Shown: in pieces, positions 6,870-15,124 of the stretch
Numbering within the stretch: the first letter of the stretch is position 1
Layout of the letters: the number at the start of each line of letters is the position of its first letter
Assembly: GCA_963819715.1 (NCBI GenBank)
Contig: CAWFXE010000003.1
Coordinates: forward strand, 186,001 to 250,000
Reading direction: 5' to 3'
Source of the DNA: DASUPK01 sp963819715
GTDB lineage: Bacteria; Actinomycetota; Thermoleophilia; Solirubrobacterales; 70-9
Length of the DNA: 64,000 nucleotides
Position numbers and translations under genes: made by a program
Notes under the pieces: model-generated
Databases searched by the model: none
Told to the model about the DNA's origin: nothing
Seen by the model: only the letters and a program-made list of their open reading frames with translations

Positions 6870-8867
6870 GTGGAGGAGAGCACCGTCGAAGCGGAGATTC
6901 TCTGGGCGCCGACGCCCGAGATGGTCGAACGCTCCCAGCTCACGCGCTACATCCGCTGGCTCGCGGACAACCGCGACCTCCACTTCGAGGACTACCACGC
7001 GCTCTGGCGCTGGTCGGTCACCGAGATCGAGGAGTTCTGGGGCACGCTCTGGGAGTACTTCGAGGTGATCTCCGACGGCCCGTACGAGGAGGTCCTCAAG
7101 GAGCGCGTCATGCCCGGCGCCCGCTGGTTCGTGGGCGCCAACCTGAACTACGCCGAGCACATCTTCCGCGGCAAGGACGAGCACGAGGTCGCCGTCGTCT
7201 ATGCCTCGGAGCTCCGCGAGCTGAGCGAGCTCCGCTGGGGCGAGCTGCGCGAGCAGGTCGCCCAGGTGCGCGAGGGCCTCCAGTCCCTCGGCGTCTCGAA
7301 AGGCGACCGGGTCGTCGCCTACCTCCCCAACGGCCCCGAGGCCCTGATCGCCTTTCTCGCCACCGCCAGCCTGGGCGCCATCTGGTCGAGCTGCTCCCCG
7401 GACTTCGGCCCGGGCAGCATCGTCGACCGCTTCGCCCAGATCGAGCCGAAGGTGATGTTCGCGGTCGACGGCTATCGCTACGGCGGCAAGGACTTCGACC
7501 GCATGGAGGTCGTCGCCGAGGTGGCCGGGCAGATCCCGAGCCTGGAGCGGATCGTCGTCGTCCCGTACCTGAGCCAGTCTCCCGAGCTCTCAGTCATCGA
7601 GGAGCACAAGAAGACAGCCCCGCCGATGACCTGGGGACAGCTCACCGACCTCGGTTCCGGCGCCGAGCTCCACTTCGAGCGCGTCCCCTTCGACCATCCC
7701 CTGTGGGTCCTCTACTCCTCCGGAACCACCGGCCTCCCCAAGGCGATCGTCCAGGGCCATGGCGGGATCCTCATGGAGCAGCTGAAGAAGGGCCACCTCC
7801 ACCTCGACGCCCAACCCGGCGACCGCCTCTTCTGGTTCACGACTACCGGCTGGATGATGTGGAACTTCCTGATCGGCGGGCTGCTCACCGACGCCTCAAT
7901 CGTCCTCTATGACGGCAACCCCGCGTACCCCGACATGGGGGTGCTGTGGGACCTGGCCGAGCGCACCGGCGCGACCACCTTCGGCACGAGCGCCGCCTAC
8001 ATCGCCGCCTGCATGAAGGACGGCGTCCGCCCGGAGGAGGGCCGCGAGCTCTCCCGTCTTCGCTCCGTCGGCTCCACCGGCTCCCCCCTCTCGCCCGAGG
8101 GCTTCGACTGGATCTACGAGCACCTCGGCGCCGACACCTGGCTCTTTTCGACCAGCGGCGGCACCGACCTCTGCACCGCCTTCGTCGGCGGCGTCCCGAT
8201 CCTCCCTGTCTACAAGGGCGAGCTCCAGGGCCGCGCCCTCGGCGCCAAGGTCGAGGCCTTCGACGACGGCGGCGACCCCGTCGTCGATCAAGTGGGTGAG
8301 CTTGTGATCACCGAGCCGATGCCATCGATGCCGGTCTTCTTCTGGGGCGACGATGACGGCTCCCGGTACCGCTCCAGTTACTTCGAGATGTATCCCGGCA
8401 TCTGGCGCCACGGCGACTGGATCGAGATCACCTCGCGCAGCACGGCGATCATCTACGGCCGCTCCGACTCGACCATCAACCGCGGCGGAATCCGGATGGG
8501 CACGGCCGAGATCTACCGCGCGGTCGCGGAGGTGCCTGAGGTCCTCGAATCCCTCGTGGTCGACGTCCCCAGGCCGGGCACCGAGGGCTGGATGCCGCTG
8601 TTCGTCGTCCTGCGCGAGGGCGCCGAGCTGAACGACGAATTGACCGCAGAGATAAAGCGACTCATCCGCGAGCAGTGCTCCCCCCGCCACGTCCCCAATG
8701 AGATCTTCCAGATCAAGGAGGTCCCCCGGACGCTCAGCGGCAAGGTCCTCGAGGTGCCGGTGAAGCGGATCCTGATGGGCGAGGCACCCGAGAAGGCCGC
8801 CAGCCGGGACTCACTCGCGAATCCCGCGGCGCTCGACTACTTCACGGAGCTATCCGACAAGGTCTGA
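6870..8867 (+). CDS. Acetoacetate--CoA ligase
   Basis: A 665-residue ANL-superfamily enzyme, full length for acetoacetyl-CoA synthetase (TIGR01217-like). It activates acetoacetate with ATP and CoA in the cytoplasm. The N-terminal domain typical of the AACS/ACS type has GARWFVGANLNYAEHIF. The AMP-binding P-loop YSSGTTGLPKA is at about 279-289. Next come the acyl-pocket region STGSPLSPEGFDWIYE, SGGTDLC, and the hinge GRSDSTINRGGIRMGTAEIY at about 530. The catalytic lysine is in PRTLSGKVLEVPVKRI at about 618-633. GTG 6870 is the start. HMG-CoA lyase at 15.1 kb would supply acetoacetate, so the pair could recycle ketone bodies from leucine. Confidence 0.93.
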   Translation: MEESTVEAEILWAPTPEMVERSQLTRYIRWLADNRDLHFEDYHALWRWSVTEIEEFWGTLWEYFEVISDGPYEEVLKERVMPGARWFVGANLNYAEHIFRGKDEHEVAVVYASELRELSELRWGELREQVAQVREGLQSLGVSKGDRVVAYLPNGPEALIAFLATASLGAIWSSCSPDFGPGSIVDRFAQIEPKVMFAVDGYRYGGKDFDRMEVVAEVAGQIPSLERIVVVPYLSQSPELSVIEEHKKTAPPMTWGQLTDLGSGAELHFERVPFDHPLWVLYSSGTTGLPKAIVQGHGGILMEQLKKGHLHLDAQPGDRLFWFTTTGWMMWNFLIGGLLTDASIVLYDGNPAYPDMGVLWDLAERTGATTFGTSAAYIAACMKDGVRPEEGRELSRLRSVGSTGSPLSPEGFDWIYEHLGADTWLFSTSGGTDLCTAFVGGVPILPVYKGELQGRALGAKVEAFDDGGDPVVDQVGELVITEPMPSMPVFFWGDDDGSRYRSSYFEMYPGIWRHGDWIEITSRSTAIIYGRSDSTINRGGIRMGTAEIYRAVAEVPEVLESLVVDVPRPGTEGWMPLFVVLREGAELNDELTAEIKRLIREQCSPRHVPNEIFQIKEVPRTLSGKVLEVPVKRILMGEAPEKAASRDSLANPAALDYFTELSDKV

Positions 8868-8898
8868 TCCGGTCTGGACAGGGCTGCGTAGTTGAGGG

Positions 8899-9984
8899 GT
8901 GATGAGGGCCGAGGAGATCCCACTCCGCCAGAGCTGGAAGCAGGACCTCGCCCCTTACCTGATGATCGACCTCCGGCGAAGCCTCGGTCAGATCGCCGGC
9001 GTCGTTATCTCCTACCTCGCCATCTGGGTGCTGGCCGCCCTGATCCAGCCGAGCGCACCGGTCGCGATCGCGCTCGGCATGGTCGCGACCGTCTTCCTCA
9101 TCCGCATGTACTCGCTCTTCCACGACCTCACGCACAACTCGCTGTTCGAATCGCGCCAGGCGAACAGCCGCTGGGGCCACCTGCTCGGCTATCTGCTCTT
9201 CACCCCCTACCGCTGGTGGCAGCGCCAGCACCGCATCCATCACGCCCACACGGGCGACCTCGATCACCGCGGCGTCGGCGAGATCAACACGATGACCGTC
9301 GCCGAGTACGAGCAGGCCTCTCCCCTTCGCAGGCTCGGCTACCGCATGTATCGCAATCCATTCCTGATGCTGCTGGTCGGCCCGAGCCTCGTCTTCCTCT
9401 TCGAGCGCCGCTTCCCGCAGCGCGGAATGACCCCCAGGATCCTGGCAAGCGTCGTGGCGACGAACCTCGCTCTCGTCGTCTGGGTCCTCGGCTGGAGCAC
9501 GATCGTCGGCTGGGGCACCCTCGCGCTGATCCAGGGCACCACCCTGATCGCCGGTGGAGCGATCGCCGCCTGGATGCTCTACATCCAGCACCAGTACGAG
9601 GACACCTACTACCAAGCGCCGGGCGAGTGGCAATTCGAGCTCGCCGCGTTGCAGGGGAGCTCCCACCTCGAGCTGCCGCGGCCCCTCGCCTGGGCCGTGG
9701 GCAACGCGAACTTCCACCACGTCCACCATCTGAGCGCGAAGATCCCGAACTACAACCTCCGCGCCGCGCACACCTCGCACCCGATGTTCCGGCGAACGCC
9801 GGTGGTCACGCTCCGCAGCAGCATCCGGACCTTCCGCCTGAAGCTCTGGGACACAGAGAGCGAATCCCTCGTGCCGTTCCGCGGGCATCGCGCCCGCTCG
9901 ACGGAGCTACGCGGGCGTGACTGGGTTGCGCCGGTCCGCGAAACGACGATCCTTGCTCGCGGCGAGCGCGAACCGCTGAATTAG
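8899..9984 (+). CDS. Membrane fatty acid desaturase
   Basis: A 361-residue membrane di-iron desaturase or hydroxylase. The three histidine boxes are HDLTH (about 75), HRIHHAH (about 112) and HHVHH (about 274). Between them are two pairs of membrane helices (about 29-48, 51-71, 183-200, 207-226). It would put a double bond into acyl lipids at the membrane, with electrons from a ferredoxin or reductase not seen here. A GTG at 8899 and an ATG at 8902 follow GAGGGG. The last 78 bases overlap the convergent carboxyltransferase gene, an unusually long tail-to-tail overlap. The C-terminal 25 residues look low in conservation. Confidence 0.88.
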   Translation: MMRAEEIPLRQSWKQDLAPYLMIDLRRSLGQIAGVVISYLAIWVLAALIQPSAPVAIALGMVATVFLIRMYSLFHDLTHNSLFESRQANSRWGHLLGYLLFTPYRWWQRQHRIHHAHTGDLDHRGVGEINTMTVAEYEQASPLRRLGYRMYRNPFLMLLVGPSLVFLFERRFPQRGMTPRILASVVATNLALVVWVLGWSTIVGWGTLALIQGTTLIAGGAIAAWMLYIQHQYEDTYYQAPGEWQFELAALQGSSHLELPRPLAWAVGNANFHHVHHLSAKIPNYNLRAAHTSHPMFRRTPVVTLRSSIRTFRLKLWDTESESLVPFRGHRARSTELRGRDWVAPVRETTILARGEREPLN

Positions 9985-11427
9985 CTCCTGACGCAGCGCG
10001 TCGGGCTCGATCACCGCGTCGACCACCAGCTCCGAGGCGAGATGGAGGATGTCGATGTCCTCGCTGTACTCCTCGCGCTTCTCCTTGACGAAGCGCTCGC
10101 GCTCGGCCGGGTCTGAGATCTCCTGGATCTGGTTGAAGAAGACCGCGTTGATGGCCGCCTCCGGACCCATGACGGCGATCTGCGCCTGCGGGAAGGCCAG
10201 ACACGCGTCGGGCTCGAACGCCGGGCCGGCCATGGCGTACAGCCCGGCGCCGTAGGCCTTGCGCACGACCACCGAGAGCTTCGGGACCGTCGCCTCGGAC
10301 ACCGCGCTGATCATCTTGGCCCCGTGACGGATGATCCCCTGCCGCTCGACGTCCTTGCCGATCATGAAGCCGGGGACGTCGGCCAGGAAGAGCAGCGGGA
10401 CGTTGAAGGCGTTGCAGGTCATGATGAACCGGGCCGCCTTGTCGGCCGAGTCGACGAAGAGCACGCCGCCCTTCACCTTCGGCTGGTTGGCGACGATCCC
10501 GATCACCCGCCCGTCCAGCCTCGCATACCCCACGACGACCTCCTTCGCCCAGCGGGCGTGCACCTCGAGGAACGAGCCGGCGTCGGTTGCGGCGTTGATC
10601 AGATCCTTGATGTCGAACGGGTCCTTCTCGTTGATGGGGACGATCTCCGAGACGCCCCTGGTCTCTCCGGGATCCGCCGGAGGCGCCGCCGGCGGCTCCT
10701 CGCGCCAGTTCGCCGGCATGTAGGAGAGGTAGCTGCGGGCCAGATCGACGGCCTCCTCATCGGACTCGCTGAGGAAGTGCCCGCATCCGGAGACGGAGGT
10801 GTGCATCCGCGCCCCTCCCATCTCCTCGAGCGTGACCTTCTCGCCGATCACCATCTCGGCCATCCGCGGGGAGCCGAGGTACATCGACGCGTTGCCGTCG
10901 CGCATGATCACGACGTCGCAGAAGGCGGGGATGTAGGCGCCGCCCGCGGCACTGGGGCCGAACAGCAGGCAGATCTGCGGCACCTGCCCTGAGAGCCGCA
11001 CCTGATTGTGGAAGATGTGGCCGGCGCCGCGCCGCCCCGGGAACATGCGCACCTGCTCGGTGATGCGCGCGCCGGCGGAATCGACGAGATAGACGATCGG
11101 CACCTGGTTCTCGAGCGCACGCTCCTGGATCCGCAGGATCTTCTCGACCGTCTTCGGCCCCCACGAGCCGGCCTTCACGGCCGGATCGTTCGCCATCAGC
11201 GCGACGGGACGCCCTCCCACGGTCCCCATGCCGGTCACGACACCGTCGGCGCCGAGACCCTCCTGCTCCCAGTTGGCGAGCAGCCCGTCCTCGGCGAGCG
11301 AGTCCGCGTCGAGCAACCTCGCCACGCGCTCGCGCACCGGCAGCTTCTCCTGCTCCGCGACCTTCTTGCGGTGCCGCTCCGGGCCCCCTTCCAGCGCGGC
11401 GTCGAGGGCGGACCTGACGTCGCTCAC
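9907..11427 (-). CDS. pccB: Acyl-CoA carboxylase beta subunit (propionyl-CoA carboxylase carboxyltransferase)
   Basis: A crotonase-fold biotin carboxyltransferase of 506 residues. I place the start at GTG 11427, 16 bases after the upstream stop; the frame is open further but that part lies inside the DivIVA gene. Blocks are HRKKVAEQEKLPVRERVARL, the N-domain oxyanion site LVDSAGARITEQ..FPGRRGAGHIF, GPSAAGGAYIPAFCD, and the C-domain GVLFVDSADKAARFI, DVPGFMIGKDVERQGIIRHG, YGAGLYAMAGPAFEPD. It would carboxylate propionyl- or acetyl-CoA with a biotinylated alpha subunit that is not in the window. Third gene of a unit with hbd and a DivIVA protein. Propionyl-CoA carboxylation is the step needed by the ethylmalonyl-CoA route. 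Confidence 0.9.
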   Translation of the reverse strand: MSDVRSALDAALEGGPERHRKKVAEQEKLPVRERVARLLDADSLAEDGLLANWEQEGLGADGVVTGMGTVGGRPVALMANDPAVKAGSWGPKTVEKILRIQERALENQVPIVYLVDSAGARITEQVRMFPGRRGAGHIFHNQVRLSGQVPQICLLFGPSAAGGAYIPAFCDVVIMRDGNASMYLGSPRMAEMVIGEKVTLEEMGGARMHTSVSGCGHFLSESDEEAVDLARSYLSYMPANWREEPPAAPPADPGETRGVSEIVPINEKDPFDIKDLINAATDAGSFLEVHARWAKEVVVGYARLDGRVIGIVANQPKVKGGVLFVDSADKAARFIMTCNAFNVPLLFLADVPGFMIGKDVERQGIIRHGAKMISAVSEATVPKLSVVVRKAYGAGLYAMAGPAFEPDACLAFPQAQIAVMGPEAAINAVFFNQIQEISDPAERERFVKEKREEYSEDIDILHLASELVVDAVIEPDALRQELIQRFALAASKDRRFADRRNPVTPA

Positions 11428-11443
11428 GACCGCCTCTGGTAGC

Positions 11444-12238
11444 TCAGGTCCGAGCCTGCTGCTCGGACTCTGCGTCGATGATCTCGGTCTCTTCGGAGGG
11501 GGCCTCTTCCCCGCGACCCTCGAAGTCGTGCTCGGCATCCTCAGCGTCGTCGGCGTCCTCATCGTGCTCGGCGTCCCCTGCTTCCTCGCGCGCGAGAGGG
11601 TCGAGGTCATCCGGCTTGTCGAACGGGTCCTCTCCGGCCTGGGGCCGGTGCTCGGAGACGGCGCCGGTCAGCTTCGAGCTGAGCTCCTCGGTGTCGGCCA
11701 GGACGTCATTCCGTCGCCGCACGAGGTCCGCGATTACGGCCTCGATGTCCTCGCGCCGCTGGGTGCCCTCCTCGACGATCCGCCGCGCCTGTGCCTGGGC
11801 CGTTGCGATGGTCTCGCGCGCATCCTGCTCGGCCTGCTGGCGGGTGGCCGCAGCCTCCTCGTCGACGGTCTGCCGCGTCTGCTGCGAATAGGAATCCGCG
11901 GAGGTGCGGGTCTCGCCGGCGTACTTCTCGGCCTCCGTCCGGGTCTCCTCGGCCTGCATGCTGGCCGTGTTGACCGTGCCCCGCGCCTCCTCCTCGGCCT
12001 CGGCGCGGATCTGCTGGGCGCTCTCCTCCGCCTGGGCCAGAATCGCGCCGGTCCGCTGCCCGACCCGCTCCAGCTCGCGCTTGACGGTGTCGGATCGCGA
12101 CTCGTCGCCCGCCCCCGTCTCGAGCCAGTCGGCCAGACGGGCCAGGAACTTCTCGACCTCGTGCTTGTCGTATCCCCGCCGTGACGACGGGAAGGTTGCA
12201 TTGCGGATCCGGTCGAGGCTGGTCTGATCGACGGGCAT
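11444..12238 (-). CDS. DivIVA-domain coiled-coil protein
   Basis: A 264-residue protein. Residues 1-40 match a DivIVA/DivIVA-like N-domain (LDRIRNATFPSSRRGYDKHEVEKFLARLADWLE; family knowledge: membrane-curvature binding and coiled-coil). Then comes an uninterrupted charged coiled coil to about residue 190, rich in A, E, Q and R. The tail is very acidic (GDAEHDEDADDAEDAEHDFE). In actinobacteria such proteins organise polar growth, septum or cell-wall assembly at the membrane. The gene sits between 3-hydroxybutyryl-CoA dehydrogenase and the carboxyltransferase with small gaps, so it is likely co-transcribed with metabolic genes. The start ATG 12238 follows GGAGGGA. Confidence 0.85.
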   Translation of the reverse strand: MPVDQTSLDRIRNATFPSSRRGYDKHEVEKFLARLADWLETGAGDESRSDTVKRELERVGQRTGAILAQAEESAQQIRAEAEEEARGTVNTASMQAEETRTEAEKYAGETRTSADSYSQQTRQTVDEEAAATRQQAEQDARETIATAQAQARRIVEEGTQRREDIEAVIADLVRRRNDVLADTEELSSKLTGAVSEHRPQAGEDPFDKPDDLDPLAREEAGDAEHDEDADDAEDAEHDFEGRGEEAPSEETEIIDAESEQQART

Positions 12239-12264
12239 ACGTCCTGTTCCCTCCTTGAGCTGGC

Positions 12265-13149
12265 CTAGTCCCCGGCATCCACCGGGACGGGCTTGTCGCC
12301 GGAGTAATCGTAGAACCCCTTGCCCGACTTGCGGCCAAAGTCCCCTGCATCGACCATCTTCTTGAGCGTGTCGGGCGCGGCGAAGCGCTCCTCGCCGTAG
12401 GCGTCGACCATCACGTCGGCAATCGCGACGAGCGTGTCGAGCCCCACGAAGTCGGCGAGCGTGAGCGGGCCCATCGGGTGGGACGCCCCGGCCATCATCC
12501 CCGTGTCGATGTCCTGAATTGAGCCGACGCCCTGCTCGTTGGCGCGGATCGCATCGAGCATGTACGGGACGAGCAGCCGGTTGACGATGAAGCCTCGGTT
12601 GTCGCCCGCGGCGACAGTGGTCTTGCCGAGCGCCTCGCCGATCTCGAAGCCGAGGTCGACCGCATCGTCCGCCGAGTTCTCGGCCCGCACGACCTCCAGC
12701 AAGGGCATTACCTGAGGCGGATTGAAGAAGTGGAGCCCGATCATCCGCTCCGGCCGCTTTGTGGCATCAGCCTGCGTGGCGACCGCCAGCGAGGAGGTGT
12801 TGGTGGCGAGGTAGGCGTCGTCCTTGACGAGCTCATCGACCTCCTTCCACATCTCGAGCTTGCGATCGAGATCCTCGGTGATGGCCTCGATCACCAGGTC
12901 GCAATCGGCGAGGTCCGCATAGTCGAGCGTCGGCGTGATGCGCCCGCGAACCGCGTCGGCCTCGGACTGCTCCATCTTGCCCTTCTCGACCGCCCGGGCA
13001 AGCTGCTTCTCGATCTTCGCCATGCCCTTGTCGAGCGGCTCCTGATCGATCTCCCGGACAACCACGTCCCACCCCTGCTGCGCGCAGATCTGGGAGATCC
13101 CATGGCCCATGAGCCCACAGCCCAGGACGCCGACCTTGCTGATCGCCAT
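12265..13149 (-). CDS. hbd: 3-hydroxybutyryl-CoA dehydrogenase
   Basis: A 294-residue 3-hydroxyacyl-CoA dehydrogenase of normal length. The Rossmann motif is VGVLGCGLMGHGIS (6-19). NTSSLAV and GLHFFNPPQVMPLLEVV carry the catalytic His at about 140, with NRGFIVNRLLVPYMLDAI and GASHPMGPLTLADFVGLD after. It interconverts acetoacetyl-CoA and 3-hydroxybutyryl-CoA in the cytoplasm with NAD(P)H. First gene of a leftward unit with the DivIVA protein and the acyl-CoA carboxylase beta subunit. Together with Ccr at 36.8 kb it could provide early steps of the ethylmalonyl-CoA pathway, or serve fatty acid degradation. Confidence 0.92.
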   Translation of the reverse strand: MAISKVGVLGCGLMGHGISQICAQQGWDVVVREIDQEPLDKGMAKIEKQLARAVEKGKMEQSEADAVRGRITPTLDYADLADCDLVIEAITEDLDRKLEMWKEVDELVKDDAYLATNTSSLAVATQADATKRPERMIGLHFFNPPQVMPLLEVVRAENSADDAVDLGFEIGEALGKTTVAAGDNRGFIVNRLLVPYMLDAIRANEQGVGSIQDIDTGMMAGASHPMGPLTLADFVGLDTLVAIADVMVDAYGEERFAAPDTLKKMVDAGDFGRKSGKGFYDYSGDKPVPVDAGD

Positions 13150-13243
13150 ATGTCTTTGCTCCCTCCCCGACTAAGTTTGAGTAATTGGCGGGCGGGAGCA
13201 TACGGGCCGCAACCACCTAAGGTGTCGCGGGTTTCACATCCCG

Positions 13244-14731
13244 ATGACCTGGGGCAAACGACACGGGGCCGGCGTCACTCTTGCTGCGTTCGCTGCGGCG
13301 CTGCTCGCCTGCGCGGGTCCAGCCGCCCCAGCCAGGGCCGCCAAGTGCTCGCACGCCTGCCAAGCGCATCGGGAGAAGCTCGCCAAGCTGCGCCGGCTCA
13401 ACAAGCTGCAGAAGCGTCCGAACGTGATCGTCATCGACACGGACGACATGAACACCACGGACCTCTTCGTCATGCGCAGCACGCTCAGCCTGCTGGCGGC
13501 GCACGGCACGAGCTTCAAGAACAGCTACGTCTCCTATCCCCTCTGTTGCCCGTCCCGGGCGACCTTCCTGACGGGCCAGTACGCCCACAACCACGGCGTG
13601 CTGACGGACCAGCGCTACGGCGACCTCGACAGCTCGAACACACTCGCGGTCTGGCTGCGGCGGGCCAAGTACCGGACCGCGATGGTGGGCAAGTACCTGA
13701 ACGGGTACGGCGACGCCCCATTCAGTCCGCGTGAGATCCCAAAGGGATGGAGTCAGTGGTACGGGCTCACCGGCGGCACCGAGCAGCATCGCTACGGCTT
13801 CAGGCTGAACGAGAACGGCAAGGTCCACCACTACAGCCGCAAGCCGAGCAACTACATCGACTACATCCTCAACTCGAAGATGAACGCCGTCCTCAAGCAG
13901 TGGGCGATCAGCCCGAAGCCCTTCTTCATCTACTACAACCCGAACAACCCGCACGGCGAGTCGGGCACGCCGGTCTGGTCCACCCGAGACCCGGAGCCGG
14001 CGCCGCAGTACCTGGGCATATTCGGCGACATCACTGCGCCTCACCCGCCGAACTTCGACGAGGCGAACGTCTCGGACAAGCCGGACCAGGTCAGGGAGAT
14101 CCCGCATCTCTCCGACGGCCAACTGGCCGACATCGATCGCCGCTATCGAGGCCGCCTCGAGAGCCTGCTGTCCGTCGACGACGAGGTGAAGCGGATCTTC
14201 GGGCTGGTCCGGAAATACGGCGACAAGCGGAAGACATTCTTCGTCTTCACCTCGGACAACGGCCTCGAGCTGGGCTCACACCGGATCGAGTTCAAGAACT
14301 TCCTCTACGAGGAGGGTGAGCGCGTCCCACTGATCATTCGCGGCCCCGGCTTCCCGTCGGGCGTCACTCGCGACCAGCTCGTGGCGAACATCGACCTGGC
14401 GCCGACGATCACGGCGCTCACGCGCGCGCGGCCCGCCCGGGTGATGGACGGCATCCCGCTGCTTCCCCTGGCCCAGAGTGCGGCGAACGGCGCCAACCGC
14501 GACATCCTCTTCGAGAGCCCCGACATCGGCGCCTACGGGATCCGGCGGGGGCCGTGGAAGTACAACCTCTGGGACAACGGGGACGAGGAGCTCTACAACC
14601 TCGACAGCGACCCGTACGAGCTCACCAACCTGCTCTTCGGCCCCGGGGCGTCGAACTACACGGCGATCCGCGACACGCTCAACGCACGGCTGCAGCAGCT
14701 CCGCACCTGCAACGGAACGACCTGTCAGTAA
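13244..14731 (+). CDS. Secreted sulfatase, N-acetylglucosamine-6-sulfatase-like
   Basis: An intact 495-residue type I sulfatase. The signal peptide spans about 8-33, ending ARA. The metal DD is at 67-68, the formylglycine site CCPSR at 101-105, then GQYAHNHGV. The second metal site is FTSDNGLELGSHRIEFK at about 332-348, and the C-domain has WKYNLWDNGDEELYNL. It would remove sulfate from amino-sugar or other polysaccharide sulfates outside the cell. It activates only if a formylglycine-generating enzyme converts the first Cys; none is in the window. Paralogue of the sulfatase at 1010-2719, with the same order of motifs. Two short lysine-rich patches precede the catalytic domain. Confidence 0.92.
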   Translation: MTWGKRHGAGVTLAAFAAALLACAGPAAPARAAKCSHACQAHREKLAKLRRLNKLQKRPNVIVIDTDDMNTTDLFVMRSTLSLLAAHGTSFKNSYVSYPLCCPSRATFLTGQYAHNHGVLTDQRYGDLDSSNTLAVWLRRAKYRTAMVGKYLNGYGDAPFSPREIPKGWSQWYGLTGGTEQHRYGFRLNENGKVHHYSRKPSNYIDYILNSKMNAVLKQWAISPKPFFIYYNPNNPHGESGTPVWSTRDPEPAPQYLGIFGDITAPHPPNFDEANVSDKPDQVREIPHLSDGQLADIDRRYRGRLESLLSVDDEVKRIFGLVRKYGDKRKTFFVFTSDNGLELGSHRIEFKNFLYEEGERVPLIIRGPGFPSGVTRDQLVANIDLAPTITALTRARPARVMDGIPLLPLAQSAANGANRDILFESPDIGAYGIRRGPWKYNLWDNGDEELYNLDSDPYELTNLLFGPGASNYTAIRDTLNARLQQLRTCNGTTCQ

Positions 14732-15115
14732 CTAGCCGGCGGCGGTTGCTTCTTCGAGCTTGCGCTTCATCCCGTCAGCGAGGGCGTGAACACCGCTCAT
14801 CGGCCGGATGAAGACCTCCATCCGGTTGATGCGGCCCTCGTCGTCGAAGTGCAAGAAGTCGATGCCGTCGAGCTCCTTGTCTCCGACCCGCGCGCTGAAG
14901 GCGAGGGCCGCCGCATCGCCAGTCTCGACCTGGTCGGTGTAGCGGAAGTCCTCGAAGACCTGGGAGACGGCGTTGAGGAGCATGGCGACGGCGTCGCGCC
15001 CTTCGTAGGGCTTGAAGACCACCGGGCTGCGGAAGGCGACATCCTCGGTGAAGAGGTCGTCTATCGCCGAGAAGTCCTTGGATTCGGCCGCGGTGCGAAA
15101 GCGATCGCTGTGCAT
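14732..15115 (-). CDS. SnoaL-like/NTF2-fold protein
   Basis: A 127-residue cone-shaped NTF2-like fold of the SnoaL type. An N-terminal helix holds FRTAAESKDFSAIDDLFTEDVAFRSPVV. Then come the pocket-wall segments YEGRDAVAMLLNAVSQVFEDFRY and a terminal strand (DGIDFLHFDDEGRINRMEVFIRP). Members are small-molecule isomerases, hydrolases or ligand binders, and the sequence does not tell which. The gene ends one base from the stop of the convergent sulfatase and starts 9 bases after the end of HMG-CoA lyase on the same strand, so it is probably the last gene of that leftward unit. Confidence 0.8.
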   Translation of the reverse strand: MHSDRFRTAAESKDFSAIDDLFTEDVAFRSPVVFKPYEGRDAVAMLLNAVSQVFEDFRYTDQVETGDAAALAFSARVGDKELDGIDFLHFDDEGRINRMEVFIRPMSGVHALADGMKRKLEEATAAG

Positions 15116-15124
15116 ACCCGAACC

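Noticed and set aside
11428..11610. N-terminal extension of the carboxyltransferase into the DivIVA gene
   Set aside because: The extension is Arg/Pro/Ser-rich and without homology; GTG 11427 directly follows the DivIVA stop and fits the family length.
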